From Acidobacteriota bacterium (lineage in GTDB: Bacteria; Acidobacteriota; Terriglobia; Acidiferrales; UBA7541), in assembly GCA_013289715.1 (NCBI GenBank), contig JABCZJ010000004.1, positions 124,001 to 188,000 of the forward strand: a DNA stretch of 64,000 nucleotides, given 5' to 3'. The notes beneath the pieces are model-generated. The model had not been told where the DNA came from and did not search any database. It worked only from the letters and a program-made list of their open reading frames with translations. Made by a program: the position numbers and the translations under genes. Shown one piece after another: positions 54,663 through 62,841 of this stretch (the stretch's first letter is position 1; the number at the start of each line of letters is the position of its first letter).

Positions 54663-56105
54663 TCATTGTTGCGCGGGTGCTCCGGGCGCTCCGGGCGCCG
54701 CCGGCGTTACAATCAGCACCGTCGCGTGTGCGGATTGAAAATACTCCTTCGCCACGCGCTGGATGTCCGCCGCAGAAGCGATGAGGTAATGATCCAGCTC
54801 GGTATTCGCGAGGCCCGGATCTTTTCCGATTACCGCAGCAGATGCCAGCGCCACCGCCTTTTCTTCATCCGTATCGCGGCCCAGAACGTAACCGGCGATC
54901 TCCTGATTCTTGGCTTTTTCCAGCTCTTTCGCTTCCGGCGGCGCGGTTTTCAAGCCGTCCAGCACGCCCACCAGCGATTTTTCGCCCTCTTCGGCGGTGT
55001 GCCCCTGATTCATGATTGCGTAGGCCCAGAAAAGATTGGGATCTTCGGAGAACGCGCCGAACCCCGCCGCCTGCACCGCAATCTGCTCCTTGTACACCAA
55101 TGTCTGGTACAGACGGCTGCTCTCGCCTCCTGCCAAAATATTCGAAGCCAGGTCCAGCGGATACGCATCCGGGGCATAGCGCGCGGGAATTTTGTAGCCG
55201 ATCACCACGGCGGGAAGCGGCGTATTGGAATACGATTTTTTCGCAACGCGCTCGGCAGTCTGCGGGGGCTCGGGATTATTCAATCGCGGAATTGGTTTGG
55301 CCGAAGCCGGAATGCCGTCAAAGTATTTGTTGGTCCACGTCAGAGCCTGCGCGGAATCGAAATCACCAACGATCACCAGCGTCGCGTTATTCGGCTTATA
55401 GAAAGTGCTGAAGAAATCGCGCACATCCTGGATCGTGGCTTTATCCAGATCTTCCATGCTGCCAATCGGCGTGTGATGGTAGCCGTGCACGGTGAACGCG
55501 GCGGCGCGCAAATCTTCCTGTAGATAACCGTAGGGCTGATTCTCGATGCGTACCCGGCGCTCCTCCTTCACCACTTCGCGCTCGGATTTGAAATTTTCCT
55601 CGCTGACGTTGAGGCTGCCCATGCGGTCGGCCTCGAGCCACAAAACGCGCTCCAGATAATTGCTGGGGAAAGTCTCAAAGAAATTCGTGGTGTCGTCCGT
55701 GGTTTCGGCGTTGTCGAACCCGCCCACGGCTTCAATGATCCGGGAATGTTCCTCGGCCGGAACGTGCGCCGAGCCTTTGAACATCAGGTGCTCAAACAGG
55801 TGCGCGAAGCCGGTGCGCCCGGGCCGCTCGTCCTTCCCGCCCACGTGATACCAGACTTGCAGATTGATGATGGGCACCTCGTGGTCTTCCAGCAGAATCA
55901 CTTGCAAGCCGTTAGGCAGGGTGTGCGTCGTGTAGTTCAGCTTGGGAGGGCGGACTTGCTCGGTATTTTCCTGCGCGGCATCTCCCTGCGCGGCATTACC
56001 CTGTGCAAAGACCGGCGTGCTGAATAACATGGCGCAGAGTGCGCCGCAAATCGCCAGCGCGGCGAACGCCCGTAGATTCACGCGGAAACCATGCCGTATC
56101 GTCAT
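54663..56105 (-). CDS. M16 zinc peptidase, catalytic subunit
   Basis: 480 residues with signal peptide (FAALAICGALCAMLFSTPVFA). HLFEH at residues 102-106 is the inverted zinc motif HxxEH; the third ligand Glu lies in the ENFKSEREVVKEERRV region. Together with the downstream inactive subunit it should form a pitrilysin/MPP-like heterodimer that degrades short peptides in the periplasm. ATG 56105 is chosen over longer frames to 56198 because it gives a clean signal peptide and GGGAG is upstream. Confidence 0.93.
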   Translation of the reverse strand: MTIRHGFRVNLRAFAALAICGALCAMLFSTPVFAQGNAAQGDAAQENTEQVRPPKLNYTTHTLPNGLQVILLEDHEVPIINLQVWYHVGGKDERPGRTGFAHLFEHLMFKGSAHVPAEEHSRIIEAVGGFDNAETTDDTTNFFETFPSNYLERVLWLEADRMGSLNVSEENFKSEREVVKEERRVRIENQPYGYLQEDLRAAAFTVHGYHHTPIGSMEDLDKATIQDVRDFFSTFYKPNNATLVIVGDFDSAQALTWTNKYFDGIPASAKPIPRLNNPEPPQTAERVAKKSYSNTPLPAVVIGYKIPARYAPDAYPLDLASNILAGGESSRLYQTLVYKEQIAVQAAGFGAFSEDPNLFWAYAIMNQGHTAEEGEKSLVGVLDGLKTAPPEAKELEKAKNQEIAGYVLGRDTDEEKAVALASAAVIGKDPGLANTELDHYLIASAADIQRVAKEYFQSAHATVLIVTPAAPGAPGAPAQQ

Positions 56106-56468
56106 TCTCAGTTGCTCCCGTCGAGGGAATTTACCGCGCGAACCCTGGCTGACCGGCAGCGAAGGTTTAGTATCAACGACCCCGCGCACAGGAGTCAAAC
56201 CCGCGGCCCAGCGATTTCGCGTTGAATCGTTTCGCGATTATGGTGATTCAGGCGGTCCAAAAAACCGGGGCGTCCAGAGGCTTCCGCTCGCACTGCTTCG
56301 CGCACCTCCGTTAGACGCACGCCGGGGCGAAAGGACGCTATCGGTAAGGCGAAAGTTATCAATGAGATCGGGCGCACGCGGTAGCAAGAAGGTTACATGC
56401 GGTTGCGGGAAACTTTGCCGCAATGTAAGCTGATTTTCGGCGTAGTAATTCCAGGTGCCCCGAGGTGA
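56106..56468. other. 363-bp divergent intergenic region
   Basis: Separates the M16 operon (minus) from the pilin-like gene (plus). Two minus-strand frames (56195-56377 and 56238-56423) overlap here and each look partly protein-like, which could be a frameshifted gene remnant, but neither is convincing. No clear promoter was found. Confidence 0.3.
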
Positions 56469-56849
56469 ATGATGAGAAGTTTGGCCGGCCTTCTAATAGT
56501 CGCGCTCTTCGCGGGGGTCGTTTACAAATATTATTGGTCGAGCCTCCAATCTACGGGAGCAGCGACGCCTGCGCAAGTCATAGACATCGTCGGTGTGAAA
56601 AATGACTTGCTAGGTATCGCGACGGCCGAGCGAGCATATTCGGCAGAACACGGTACTTATGCTTCGCTGGATGAGCTCATTTCCAGCGACCAACTGATCA
56701 TGAAGAGCACCAGCCACAATGGATACACTTTTACCGTGGAAACAGGAGACCAGACATTTCGCGCCATCGCACACTGCCCCACGGCGACGAACCCGAGCTG
56801 CACCAGTCTTATGGTAGATGAATCCATGGAAGTGCAAGCCGCGCCGTAA
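56469..56849 (+). CDS. Pseudopilin-like membrane-anchored protein
   Basis: 126 residues with an N-terminal helix (LAGLLIVALFAGVVYKYYW) and a soluble part containing LLGIATAERAYSAEHGTYASLDELI, the hallmark of GspG/PilA-type pseudopilin head domains. A Cys pair near the C-terminus (AHCPTATNPSCTS) resembles the pilin disulphide loop. A prepilin-peptidase site (G followed by Phe and Glu5) is not present, so it is a pilin-related protein rather than a standard pilin. ATG 56469 with GAGGTGA upstream. Confidence 0.65.
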   Translation: MMRSLAGLLIVALFAGVVYKYYWSSLQSTGAATPAQVIDIVGVKNDLLGIATAERAYSAEHGTYASLDELISSDQLIMKSTSHNGYTFTVETGDQTFRAIAHCPTATNPSCTSLMVDESMEVQAAP

Positions 56850-56899
56850 AGCGCTCATCCGTGCCGGGCAGTTCCGACCCACGCCACCACTCCGTAGGA

Positions 56900-56920
56900 G
56901 GGCGGGTCTGAGACCCGCCC
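56900..56920. repeat. Perfect GC-rich palindrome (GGGCGGGTCT/AGACCCGCCC)
   Basis: GGGCGGGTCT (56900-56909) and AGACCCGCCC (56911-56920) are separated by one base, and preceded by TCCGTAGGA. This looks like a dispersed intergenic repeat unit rather than a terminator, because no T-run follows on either strand. Confidence 0.55.
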
Positions 56921-56986
56921 CTGCGACTTCCAAAGAAATCGAGCGCGGCAGTGGCCGGCAGCGTTCACGGCACACACCAAGGCTCA

Positions 56987-57184
56987 TCAGGGCGTGCGTT
57001 TTTGGTCCGCCACGGTCACGCCCGCCTCGGCGTAGTCCGTAGGCGGCAGATCCACAAACGTGACCTGAATATTTTCCCGCTTCGCCCGGCCGTCTTCGAT
57101 CAGCGCCAGTGTGATGCGCTCGGCTAGCTTGCGTTTTTGCTCGGGTGTGCGCCCCGCGACCCACGTCACTTGCACGTAAGGCAT
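56987..57184 (-). CDS. 4-oxalocrotonate tautomerase-family enzyme
   Basis: 65 residues. MPYVQVTW starts with the catalytic Pro2 after Met removal, and the rest (GRTPEQKRKLAERITLALIEDG, IQVTFVDLPPTDYAEAGV) matches the 4-OT length and two-strand-helix repeat. It ketonises 2-hydroxydienoates or acts as a promiscuous tautomerase; the substrate is not known. Located just downstream of the sigma-factor operon. Confidence 0.85.
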   Translation of the reverse strand: MPYVQVTWVAGRTPEQKRKLAERITLALIEDGRAKRENIQVTFVDLPPTDYAEAGVTVADQKRTP

Positions 57185-57254
57185 CGCAATCCTCCTCAGA
57201 ACTCGCAGACATTCTACCGGGATATCGCGGAGACGAAAAACGTGAAAGCTGTCG

Positions 57255-57755
57255 TTACGTTGTGCGCGGAGCGGGCGACGGCAACCTCGTGCCGCACTGC
57301 GGACAATTCGCCCAGCCCAGTTCCACGCTGCGGCCGCAATGCGGGCAGGTGGGCAGCAACGACGTGCCGCAGTGCGGGCAGAACGTGTATCCGGATTTCA
57401 GAACTTGCGCACAGCCGGGGCAAGGCTTCATCAGCGGATCGCGCAAGATGAAATAGAGAATGATCCCGATCGCGTTGGGAATAAAAATCGCCAGCAGAGT
57501 CCACATCACGTAGCGCATGCCGCGGCGCTTCGCATCGGCGTACACGTAGCCGATCAGCAGCAGCCAGATCGCCGGCACGATTCCCACACCCACAATCATG
57601 AGAAGCTTGCCAAATCGCGGAGTGTGGATGAGCTCCGGATCGTGTGAAAATATCAAGAACAGAGTGAATGCCGAGGATAGCCCGAGTAAAACGAATGCCA
57701 CGATAATCCGCACCGCGCGCGGAATCACCTTCAATTCCTCTCTGAATCGGCTCAT
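57255..57755 (-). CDS. Membrane protein with double zinc ribbon, in sigma-factor operon
   Basis: 166 residues. Three hydrophobic helices (IIVAFVLLGLSSAFTLFLIF, LMIVGVGIVPAIWLLLIGYVY, MWTLLAIFIPNAIGIILYFIL) precede two zinc ribbons: CPGC...CPHC and CPHC...CPQC, all cysteines intact. Function unknown. ATG 57755 overlaps the anti-sigma stop as ATGA, so it is translationally coupled and probably works in the same stress response. Confidence 0.8.
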   Translation of the reverse strand: MSRFREELKVIPRAVRIIVAFVLLGLSSAFTLFLIFSHDPELIHTPRFGKLLMIVGVGIVPAIWLLLIGYVYADAKRRGMRYVMWTLLAIFIPNAIGIILYFILRDPLMKPCPGCAQVLKSGYTFCPHCGTSLLPTCPHCGRSVELGWANCPQCGTRLPSPAPRTT

Positions 57756-58225
57756 GCCAATCTCCTTTCGCGCCGCTGTTGCAGGGAGAGCAGCACTGCC
57801 GCCGCGCCTCCTGCCAGCCATACGGTCGTCGTAAACACGCCGAATACGATCCAGGCGTGATTGAATCGGGGGTCCAGCATTCCCAACACGCCGCCTGTGA
57901 CTAAGCGCACCAGCGGCCAGCTGAGCAATGTCAAAATCCACGCGAACACCAGCAGGCCAATGATTACGGTGCGATTCCAGCGGTGCTCGATTTCCTCTGC
58001 CAGGCGAATTTGCGCTTGCGCGCGGGCGCGCTCTACCACGATGGAGCGCGGCTGCGGCGTGGGCAAGCGGCGCAGGCCGCCGGCCAGCAGTTTCCATTTT
58101 TCCAGCTCCGCCCCGCAGGAATCGCACGTGCGCAGATGATCCATTAATTGTTTTTCTTCGCCGGGATCGAGCACGTCCGCTGCAGCGAGCGTCAGCAGCG
58201 TCCGGATTTTTTCATGTTCGTTCAT
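57752..58225 (-). CDS. Anti-sigma factor with zinc-binding (zf-HC2) domain
   Basis: 157 residues. The N-terminal anti-sigma domain has LMDHLRTCDSCGAEL, the HxxxCxxC zinc site. Two helices follow (VIIGLLVFAWILTLLSWPLV and AWIVFGVFTTTVWLAGGAAAVLL), so it is membrane-anchored. It should bind and inhibit the sigma factor encoded immediately upstream, releasing it on an envelope or redox signal. ATG 58225 overlaps the sigma gene stop. Confidence 0.9.
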   Translation of the reverse strand: MNEHEKIRTLLTLAAADVLDPGEEKQLMDHLRTCDSCGAELEKWKLLAGGLRRLPTPQPRSIVVERARAQAQIRLAEEIEHRWNRTVIIGLLVFAWILTLLSWPLVRLVTGGVLGMLDPRFNHAWIVFGVFTTTVWLAGGAAAVLLSLQQRRERRLA

Positions 58226-58932
58226 AGCCAGTTTTCTCCGGGATAGCTGGTTTCCATGGTCACGCGCAAGCGTTCCAGCGCGCGGCGCAAACGCGTTTTC
58301 ACCGTGGAAAGGGGCGCACCCAGCACTTCGGCGATTTCTTCAATCTTCATTTCTTCCTCGAAACGCAAGGTCAGTACTTCGCGCTGCACGACCGGCAGCA
58401 TTTCGAGCACTACTCCCAGGCGCTGCGAACGTTCGCGCTGCAGGATTCCTTCAATCGGTGGCTGCTCGCGCGACGGCAATCGCGTCGCCGCGGTTTCTCC
58501 TTGTGCGCCGTCGCCAATCGGCTCGTCCAGGCTTTCCGGACGCACGCGGCGCAGATGGTCAATCGCCAGATTCCGCGCCAGCGTGAACAGCCACGCCTCA
58601 AAACTGCGCCGCGGATCGTAGTGCTGAATTTTTTCCGCCACGCGCAGCCAGGTTTGCTGGAACAGGTCTTCAGCCTCGGCAGGTTGGCGCACCATGCGCA
58701 GCAGATAACGATAAAGGCGATTCTGATAGCGCGCGAGAAGCGTGGAAAGCGCGTCCAGGTCGCCGCGCCGCAGTTGCGCTACATCGCTATCCAGAGCCAC
58801 CCGCCCCTCCCAGTACGCTGCTGCTGCGCTCTCGCGGCCGGCCGCCGCGCCGGGTATCATCGCACTGTAACGTGTTGCGCTGCCCGTCATATTCATACTA
58901 CGGATGAGTATGCGTAAAAGACTCAGCGTCAT
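58222..58932 (-). CDS. ECF RNA polymerase sigma factor (RpoE-like)
   Basis: About 236 residues. Region 2 is shown by LSTLLARYQNRLYRYLLRMV and AEDLFQQTWLRVAEKI, region 4 by LPVVQREVLTLRFEEEMKIEEIAEVLGAPLSTVKTRLRRALERLR. It directs RNA polymerase to stress promoters. It is first in a three-gene overlapping operon with its anti-sigma and a zinc-ribbon membrane protein. The start is uncertain: ATG 58932, or the downstream ATG 58896, which loses 12 residues. Confidence 0.92.
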   Translation of the reverse strand: MTLSLLRILIRSMNMTGSATRYSAMIPGAAAGRESAAAAYWEGRVALDSDVAQLRRGDLDALSTLLARYQNRLYRYLLRMVRQPAEAEDLFQQTWLRVAEKIQHYDPRRSFEAWLFTLARNLAIDHLRRVRPESLDEPIGDGAQGETAATRLPSREQPPIEGILQRERSQRLGVVLEMLPVVQREVLTLRFEEEMKIEEIAEVLGAPLSTVKTRLRRALERLRVTMETSYPGENWL

Positions 58933-59076
58933 ATGATGCTGTGCCGATTGGGCTTAGGAGGAGTGAACGCCCGCCAGCCCGTGCGTTACCAGAAATTTGC
59001 ACTACTGCTCACGCACGTGTGAGCGTCTAACCGGGCGTATGAATTTTGAAATTGCCTGCCAGGAGGCTGACTGCTC

Positions 59077-59583
59077 ATGATCCGCCGTTGCGAAGACCTC
59101 GACTTCGACATGATTTGGACAATCGTTAATGATGGCGCGAAAGCCTACAAAGGGATCATTCCCGCAGATCGCTGGACCGAGCCATACATGTCTCGCGAGA
59201 AACTGCAGCATGAGATTGACGACGGCATTGTCTTTTGGGGCTACGAGGAGGCTGGCATACTGGCAGGCGTAATGGGCATTCAAGCAGTGCAAGACGTAAC
59301 CCTCATTCGACACGCCTACGTTCGCACCGCTAGCCAGAAGCGCGGAATTGGAGCGCGCTTGCTGGCTCATTTACGCGCGATGGCAGACCGGCCGGTCTTG
59401 ATCGGCACCTGGGCGGACGCCGCTTGGGCGATCCACTTCTACGAAAGATACGGCTTTCAGCTGGTAGGCCGCGAAGAGAAAAATCGGCTGCTCAAGAAAT
59501 ATTGGACGATTCCAGAAAGGCAAATTGAAACTTCCGTGGTGCTGGCGGACGCGAAATGGCGGGCACCCAACGGCAAGGCATAG
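59077..59583 (+). CDS. GNAT-family N-acetyltransferase
   Basis: 168 residues of the GCN5 fold. VTLIRHAYVRTASQKRGIGARLLAHL contains the acetyl-CoA pyrophosphate-binding R/QxxGxG/A pattern (QKRGIGAR), and the C-terminal AIHFYERYGFQLVG is the conserved end. The acceptor substrate is unknown. ATG 59077 with AGGAGG about 10 nt upstream. Divergent from the sigma operon. Confidence 0.88.
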   Translation: MIRRCEDLDFDMIWTIVNDGAKAYKGIIPADRWTEPYMSREKLQHEIDDGIVFWGYEEAGILAGVMGIQAVQDVTLIRHAYVRTASQKRGIGARLLAHLRAMADRPVLIGTWADAAWAIHFYERYGFQLVGREEKNRLLKKYWTIPERQIETSVVLADAKWRAPNGKA

Positions 59584-59679
59584 CTTTTTTCGCGATTTGC
59601 AGCACGACTGCTGGGTCGGGTCCGAGCGGACGTTATGCTATAAGTAACTCATGACGGTCCACGGAGGGCGTTCCGCGCG

Positions 59680-61032
59680 TTGAGTGTTTCCCCGGCCAGT
59701 GCTCCTCATTTTGAAATTTCACCGAATCCGGCATTTGTGGATGAAGATGTGCGCGTTTGTTTGCGCGGTCTGCCTGTTGCAGCGCTGATTTCCATTCATG
59801 CTGCGACGGATGATGACCAGCGCCGCCGTTGGAGTGCGCAAGCTCGCTTTCGCGCCGATGCAGCGGGATTGATTGATGCTTGCGTGCAGGAATCCTTGGG
59901 CGGCAGTTATCGCGGCGTTGCGCCGATGGGGCTTTTCTGGTCCATGGAATCTGCCGCGGCGAGCGCGGATGGTAGTTCGAATTTCGCGAAGAATACTACT
60001 TCGCCCGATTGCGTGGATTTCGAAGCTCCGCTCGGTGGTCATGTAATCGCTCGCGCCAGCCTCACGCGAAATTTTGTTGCGCCCGGAACTGTGACGCGCG
60101 ATCTGAAGATACCGAACCAAGCGGACGGCGGCGCGGGCGCTGCTGCGGGCGAAACAACGGTGGGACGACTCTTTATTCCGCCAGGCCACGGACCGCATCC
60201 CGTGGTGATCGTGCTGAGCGGTTCCGGCGGCGGATTCGATCTCGACAAAGCCGCGGTGCTTTCGCGCCACGGCTTTGCCACTCTGGCGCTGGCATATTTC
60301 GGCGCAGCGCCGCTGCCGACGTGGCTGCATCGCATCCCGCTCGAATACTTCGACGCCGCGCTCACCTGGCTGCACGCACAGCCAGAAATTGATTCGCAGC
60401 GCACCGGAATTCTAGGCGTATCGCGCGGCGCGGAACTGGCGCTGTTGCTGGGCGCAACGTTTCCGCAGATTCGTGCGATCGTCGCATACGCTCCCAGCAG
60501 CGTGGCATGGGCCGCGAGCGGCCGCGCTAAGGCCACCGGCGAAATTATTCCCTGCTGGACTTGGTGCGGAAAACCGGTGCCGTTCGCGCCTCTGCCGCTG
60601 CGCGGATTTATGTGGCGCTCCGCGTTTCCGGTGGTGGCGCTGAAGCGTCCGGTGATGTTCCGTAATCTATTTCGCGCCGGGTTGCGCAATCGCGAGGCTG
60701 TGGAGCGCGCCGCAATCGCCGTGGAAAATATTCGCGGACCGATCCTGCTGATTTCCGGCGGCGATGACCACCTGTGGCCCGCCGCGGAAATGAGTGAAGC
60801 GATCATCGCGCGCCTCAAGTGCAACGGCAGCGCTCACGCCGCCGAGCATCTGCACTTCGCGCATGCCGGCCACATGTTGCGCTACCCCCACCTGCCGGTC
60901 ACCGCCCGCGTCTCTGGCAATAAGCATCTCCGCGGCGCGCGATTCTCCTTCGGTGGGACGCCCGAGGCCGACGCCGAAGCTCAATCACAAGCCTGGCGCG
61001 GCGCCATCACCTTCCTTCGCGCCAATCTTTAG
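59680..61032 (+). CDS. Acyl-CoA thioesterase / BAAT-family alpha/beta hydrolase
   Basis: 450 residues. N-terminal thioester-hydrolase domain (~1-150, PHFEISPNPAFVDEDVRV) and a C-terminal BAAT alpha/beta-hydrolase with nucleophile GVSRGAEL (Ser), acid GGDDHLWP (Asp) and base HFAHAGHML (His). Family members hydrolyse acyl-CoA or conjugate amino acids. TTG 59680 with ACGGAGGG about 11 nt upstream is the best start, since no in-frame ATG lies near. Confidence 0.85.
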   Translation: MSVSPASAPHFEISPNPAFVDEDVRVCLRGLPVAALISIHAATDDDQRRRWSAQARFRADAAGLIDACVQESLGGSYRGVAPMGLFWSMESAAASADGSSNFAKNTTSPDCVDFEAPLGGHVIARASLTRNFVAPGTVTRDLKIPNQADGGAGAAAGETTVGRLFIPPGHGPHPVVIVLSGSGGGFDLDKAAVLSRHGFATLALAYFGAAPLPTWLHRIPLEYFDAALTWLHAQPEIDSQRTGILGVSRGAELALLLGATFPQIRAIVAYAPSSVAWAASGRAKATGEIIPCWTWCGKPVPFAPLPLRGFMWRSAFPVVALKRPVMFRNLFRAGLRNREAVERAAIAVENIRGPILLISGGDDHLWPAAEMSEAIIARLKCNGSAHAAEHLHFAHAGHMLRYPHLPVTARVSGNKHLRGARFSFGGTPEADAEAQSQAWRGAITFLRANL

Positions 61033-61131
61033 TCCGTTAGCCGGGACTGTGGCCAATCGCTTCGTCGGCCATTTGATGCGCCTTCCATGCACGCCAAGCC
61101 CCGCATAGCATTGTGTTAGAATGGGCTTCTA

Positions 61132-61914
61132 GTGCTGAAGGTCCTACAGAATCTGCTCGACCTGCAGAGCGTGGACACGCGCCTGCACATTGTCCGGGCG
61201 CGCCTCGCGGCGCTGCCCAAAAAAACAGCGGAGGTGGACGGCCGCGTCGCCGCCGCTAAAGCGGAGCTGGACAAGAGCAAGGCCGCGCAGCTCGCTACCG
61301 TAAAAGACCGTAAGAAATACGAACTGGACGTCGAACAGTGGAAAGACCGCGTTCGCAAGTACAAAGATCAAACCTCCCAGGTAAAGACCAACGAAGCATA
61401 CAAAGCTCTGCAGCACGAAGTGCAGAACGCCGAAGACGAAATCGCCAAAGCGGAAGACCGCCTGCTCGAACAAATGGTCGCGGGCGAGGAATATGACCGC
61501 CGCATCAAAGCCGCGGAAAAATCCCTGAAGGAGGTGGAAGAAATCGCCCGGGGCGAGCGCGCCGAAATCGAAAAAGAAAAAGCAGCAGCAGAAAAGGAAT
61601 TAGCCGAAGGCAACACCGAACGCGCCCGCGCCACCGCCGAGATTCCCGAAGACATGATGGATCACTACGATCGCATCATGAAGAAGCACGACAACGTGGC
61701 GCTCGCCGAAGTGCGCGACGAAAAATGCAGCGCCTGCGGCATGCGCATTCGCCCGCACGTGTTTCAGGAGATGCGGCGCTCGACCAGCCACGAAATGTTT
61801 CACTGCGAGACTTGCACGCGCATCCTCTATTACCTGGAACCGGCGGCTTCGGCGGCTGCAGCCGGACCGGTCGGCGATCCATCCGGCTCCACGCCCTCCC
61901 ACAGTGAAAATTAA
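61132..61914 (+). CDS. Coiled-coil zinc-ribbon protein (CT398/DUF164-like)
   Basis: 260 residues. A long Lys/Glu-rich antiparallel coiled coil (LLDLQSVDTRLHIVRARLAALPKK through ~190) ends in a zinc ribbon CSACGMRIRPHVFQEM...FHCETCTRILYY with four cysteines. This family is found widely in bacteria; Chlamydia CT398 binds sigma54 and secretion components. GTG 61132 start. It precedes the RNase H fusion by 78 bp and may share its transcript, as in many genomes where RNase HI-like genes follow. Confidence 0.82.
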   Translation: MLKVLQNLLDLQSVDTRLHIVRARLAALPKKTAEVDGRVAAAKAELDKSKAAQLATVKDRKKYELDVEQWKDRVRKYKDQTSQVKTNEAYKALQHEVQNAEDEIAKAEDRLLEQMVAGEEYDRRIKAAEKSLKEVEEIARGERAEIEKEKAAAEKELAEGNTERARATAEIPEDMMDHYDRIMKKHDNVALAEVRDEKCSACGMRIRPHVFQEMRRSTSHEMFHCETCTRILYYLEPAASAAAAGPVGDPSGSTPSHSEN

Positions 61915-61992
61915 AACGAAACTGGCCAAGCACCACCACGCCGTGAGCAGCCTGCCCGCGGCAACCTTCCAGCAGCAACACATGGCGCATCA

Positions 61993-62724
61993 GTGAGTCC
62001 AACCCGAAAAGTCCCTCCGCCAGGCAGCGCGCGCCTTTTCGCCGATTCTCATCCGGCAGCGCCACCCGCCGGTGTGCACGTCGCGAATATTGACGGTGCC
62101 TCGCGCGGAAATCCCGGCCCCGCTTCTTACGCCGTGGTGCTGCGCGACCCCGCAGGAAAAATCGCGCTGGAGCTCGCGAAAAATATCGGCCGCGAGACCA
62201 ACAACGTCGCCGAATATTTCGCGCTGCTCGCTGCGCTGGACTACGCGACCAGCCACAATATCGCCGCGCTGCGCGTGCGCAGCGATTCCGAATTGCTGGT
62301 GCGCCAAATGCAAGGCCGCTACAAAGTAAAAAGCGCGGACCTGAAGCCGCTGCACGAACGCGCCACAAAACTCAGCCGCCAGTTGCAATATTTCGCCATC
62401 GAACACGTCCGCCGTGAACTGAACCGCGACGCCGACGCGCTCGCGAACCTGGCGCTCGACTCCGCCGGCGTCCCGAAGTTCGAAGACCGCAAATCCCGGC
62501 TCGCGGACGGAATCGCGCCCGCTAACGCGCGAGAGAGTCGTTCTTCCGAAGCCGCCCGCCCGACTTTGACTCCGGCACCGACGACCCCGCGGCCGGCGCA
62601 TGCGAATCCCTCACGCACCATCCGGGCGCGGTACGTCCGAGGAACCTTCGTGCCGGCCGATCCCGTGGACCTGCCGGAAGGTAGCGAAGTCACACTCGAC
62701 CTCCGTATACCATTGAAACAGTAG
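61993..62724 (+). CDS. RNase HI-like protein with C-terminal AF2212 antitoxin-like domain
   Basis: 243 residues. The RNase HI fold has the four catalytic acidic residues: Asp34 (NIDGASRGNPG), Glu74 (NNVAEYFALL), Asp98 (RSDSELLV) and Asp148 (NRDADALANLAL), so it should cut RNA of RNA/DNA hybrids. A ~45-residue low-complexity Pro/Ala/Ser linker leads to 207-238, RTIRARYVRGTFVPADPVDLPEGSEV, which matches the short AF2212/DUF104 antitoxin pattern. GTG 61993 start. The tail's function here is unknown. Confidence 0.85.
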   Translation: MSPTRKVPPPGSARLFADSHPAAPPAGVHVANIDGASRGNPGPASYAVVLRDPAGKIALELAKNIGRETNNVAEYFALLAALDYATSHNIAALRVRSDSELLVRQMQGRYKVKSADLKPLHERATKLSRQLQYFAIEHVRRELNRDADALANLALDSAGVPKFEDRKSRLADGIAPANARESRSSEAARPTLTPAPTTPRPAHANPSRTIRARYVRGTFVPADPVDLPEGSEVTLDLRIPLKQ

Positions 62725-62841
62725 AACTTACCCACCGAAGCACACGAATTCCCATACTGGAACTGTACCGGTTCGTGGTACTGACGCTCTATTGTTCCAC
62801 CCTGCGCCAACCCGTAGCCTTGGTACTTCCAGGGGTAACCA

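Noticed and set aside
56195..56423. Two overlapping minus-strand frames, possible frameshifted gene
   Set aside because: Parts look protein-like, but no family is recognised and no ribosome binding site is evident; too weak to annotate as a pseudogene.
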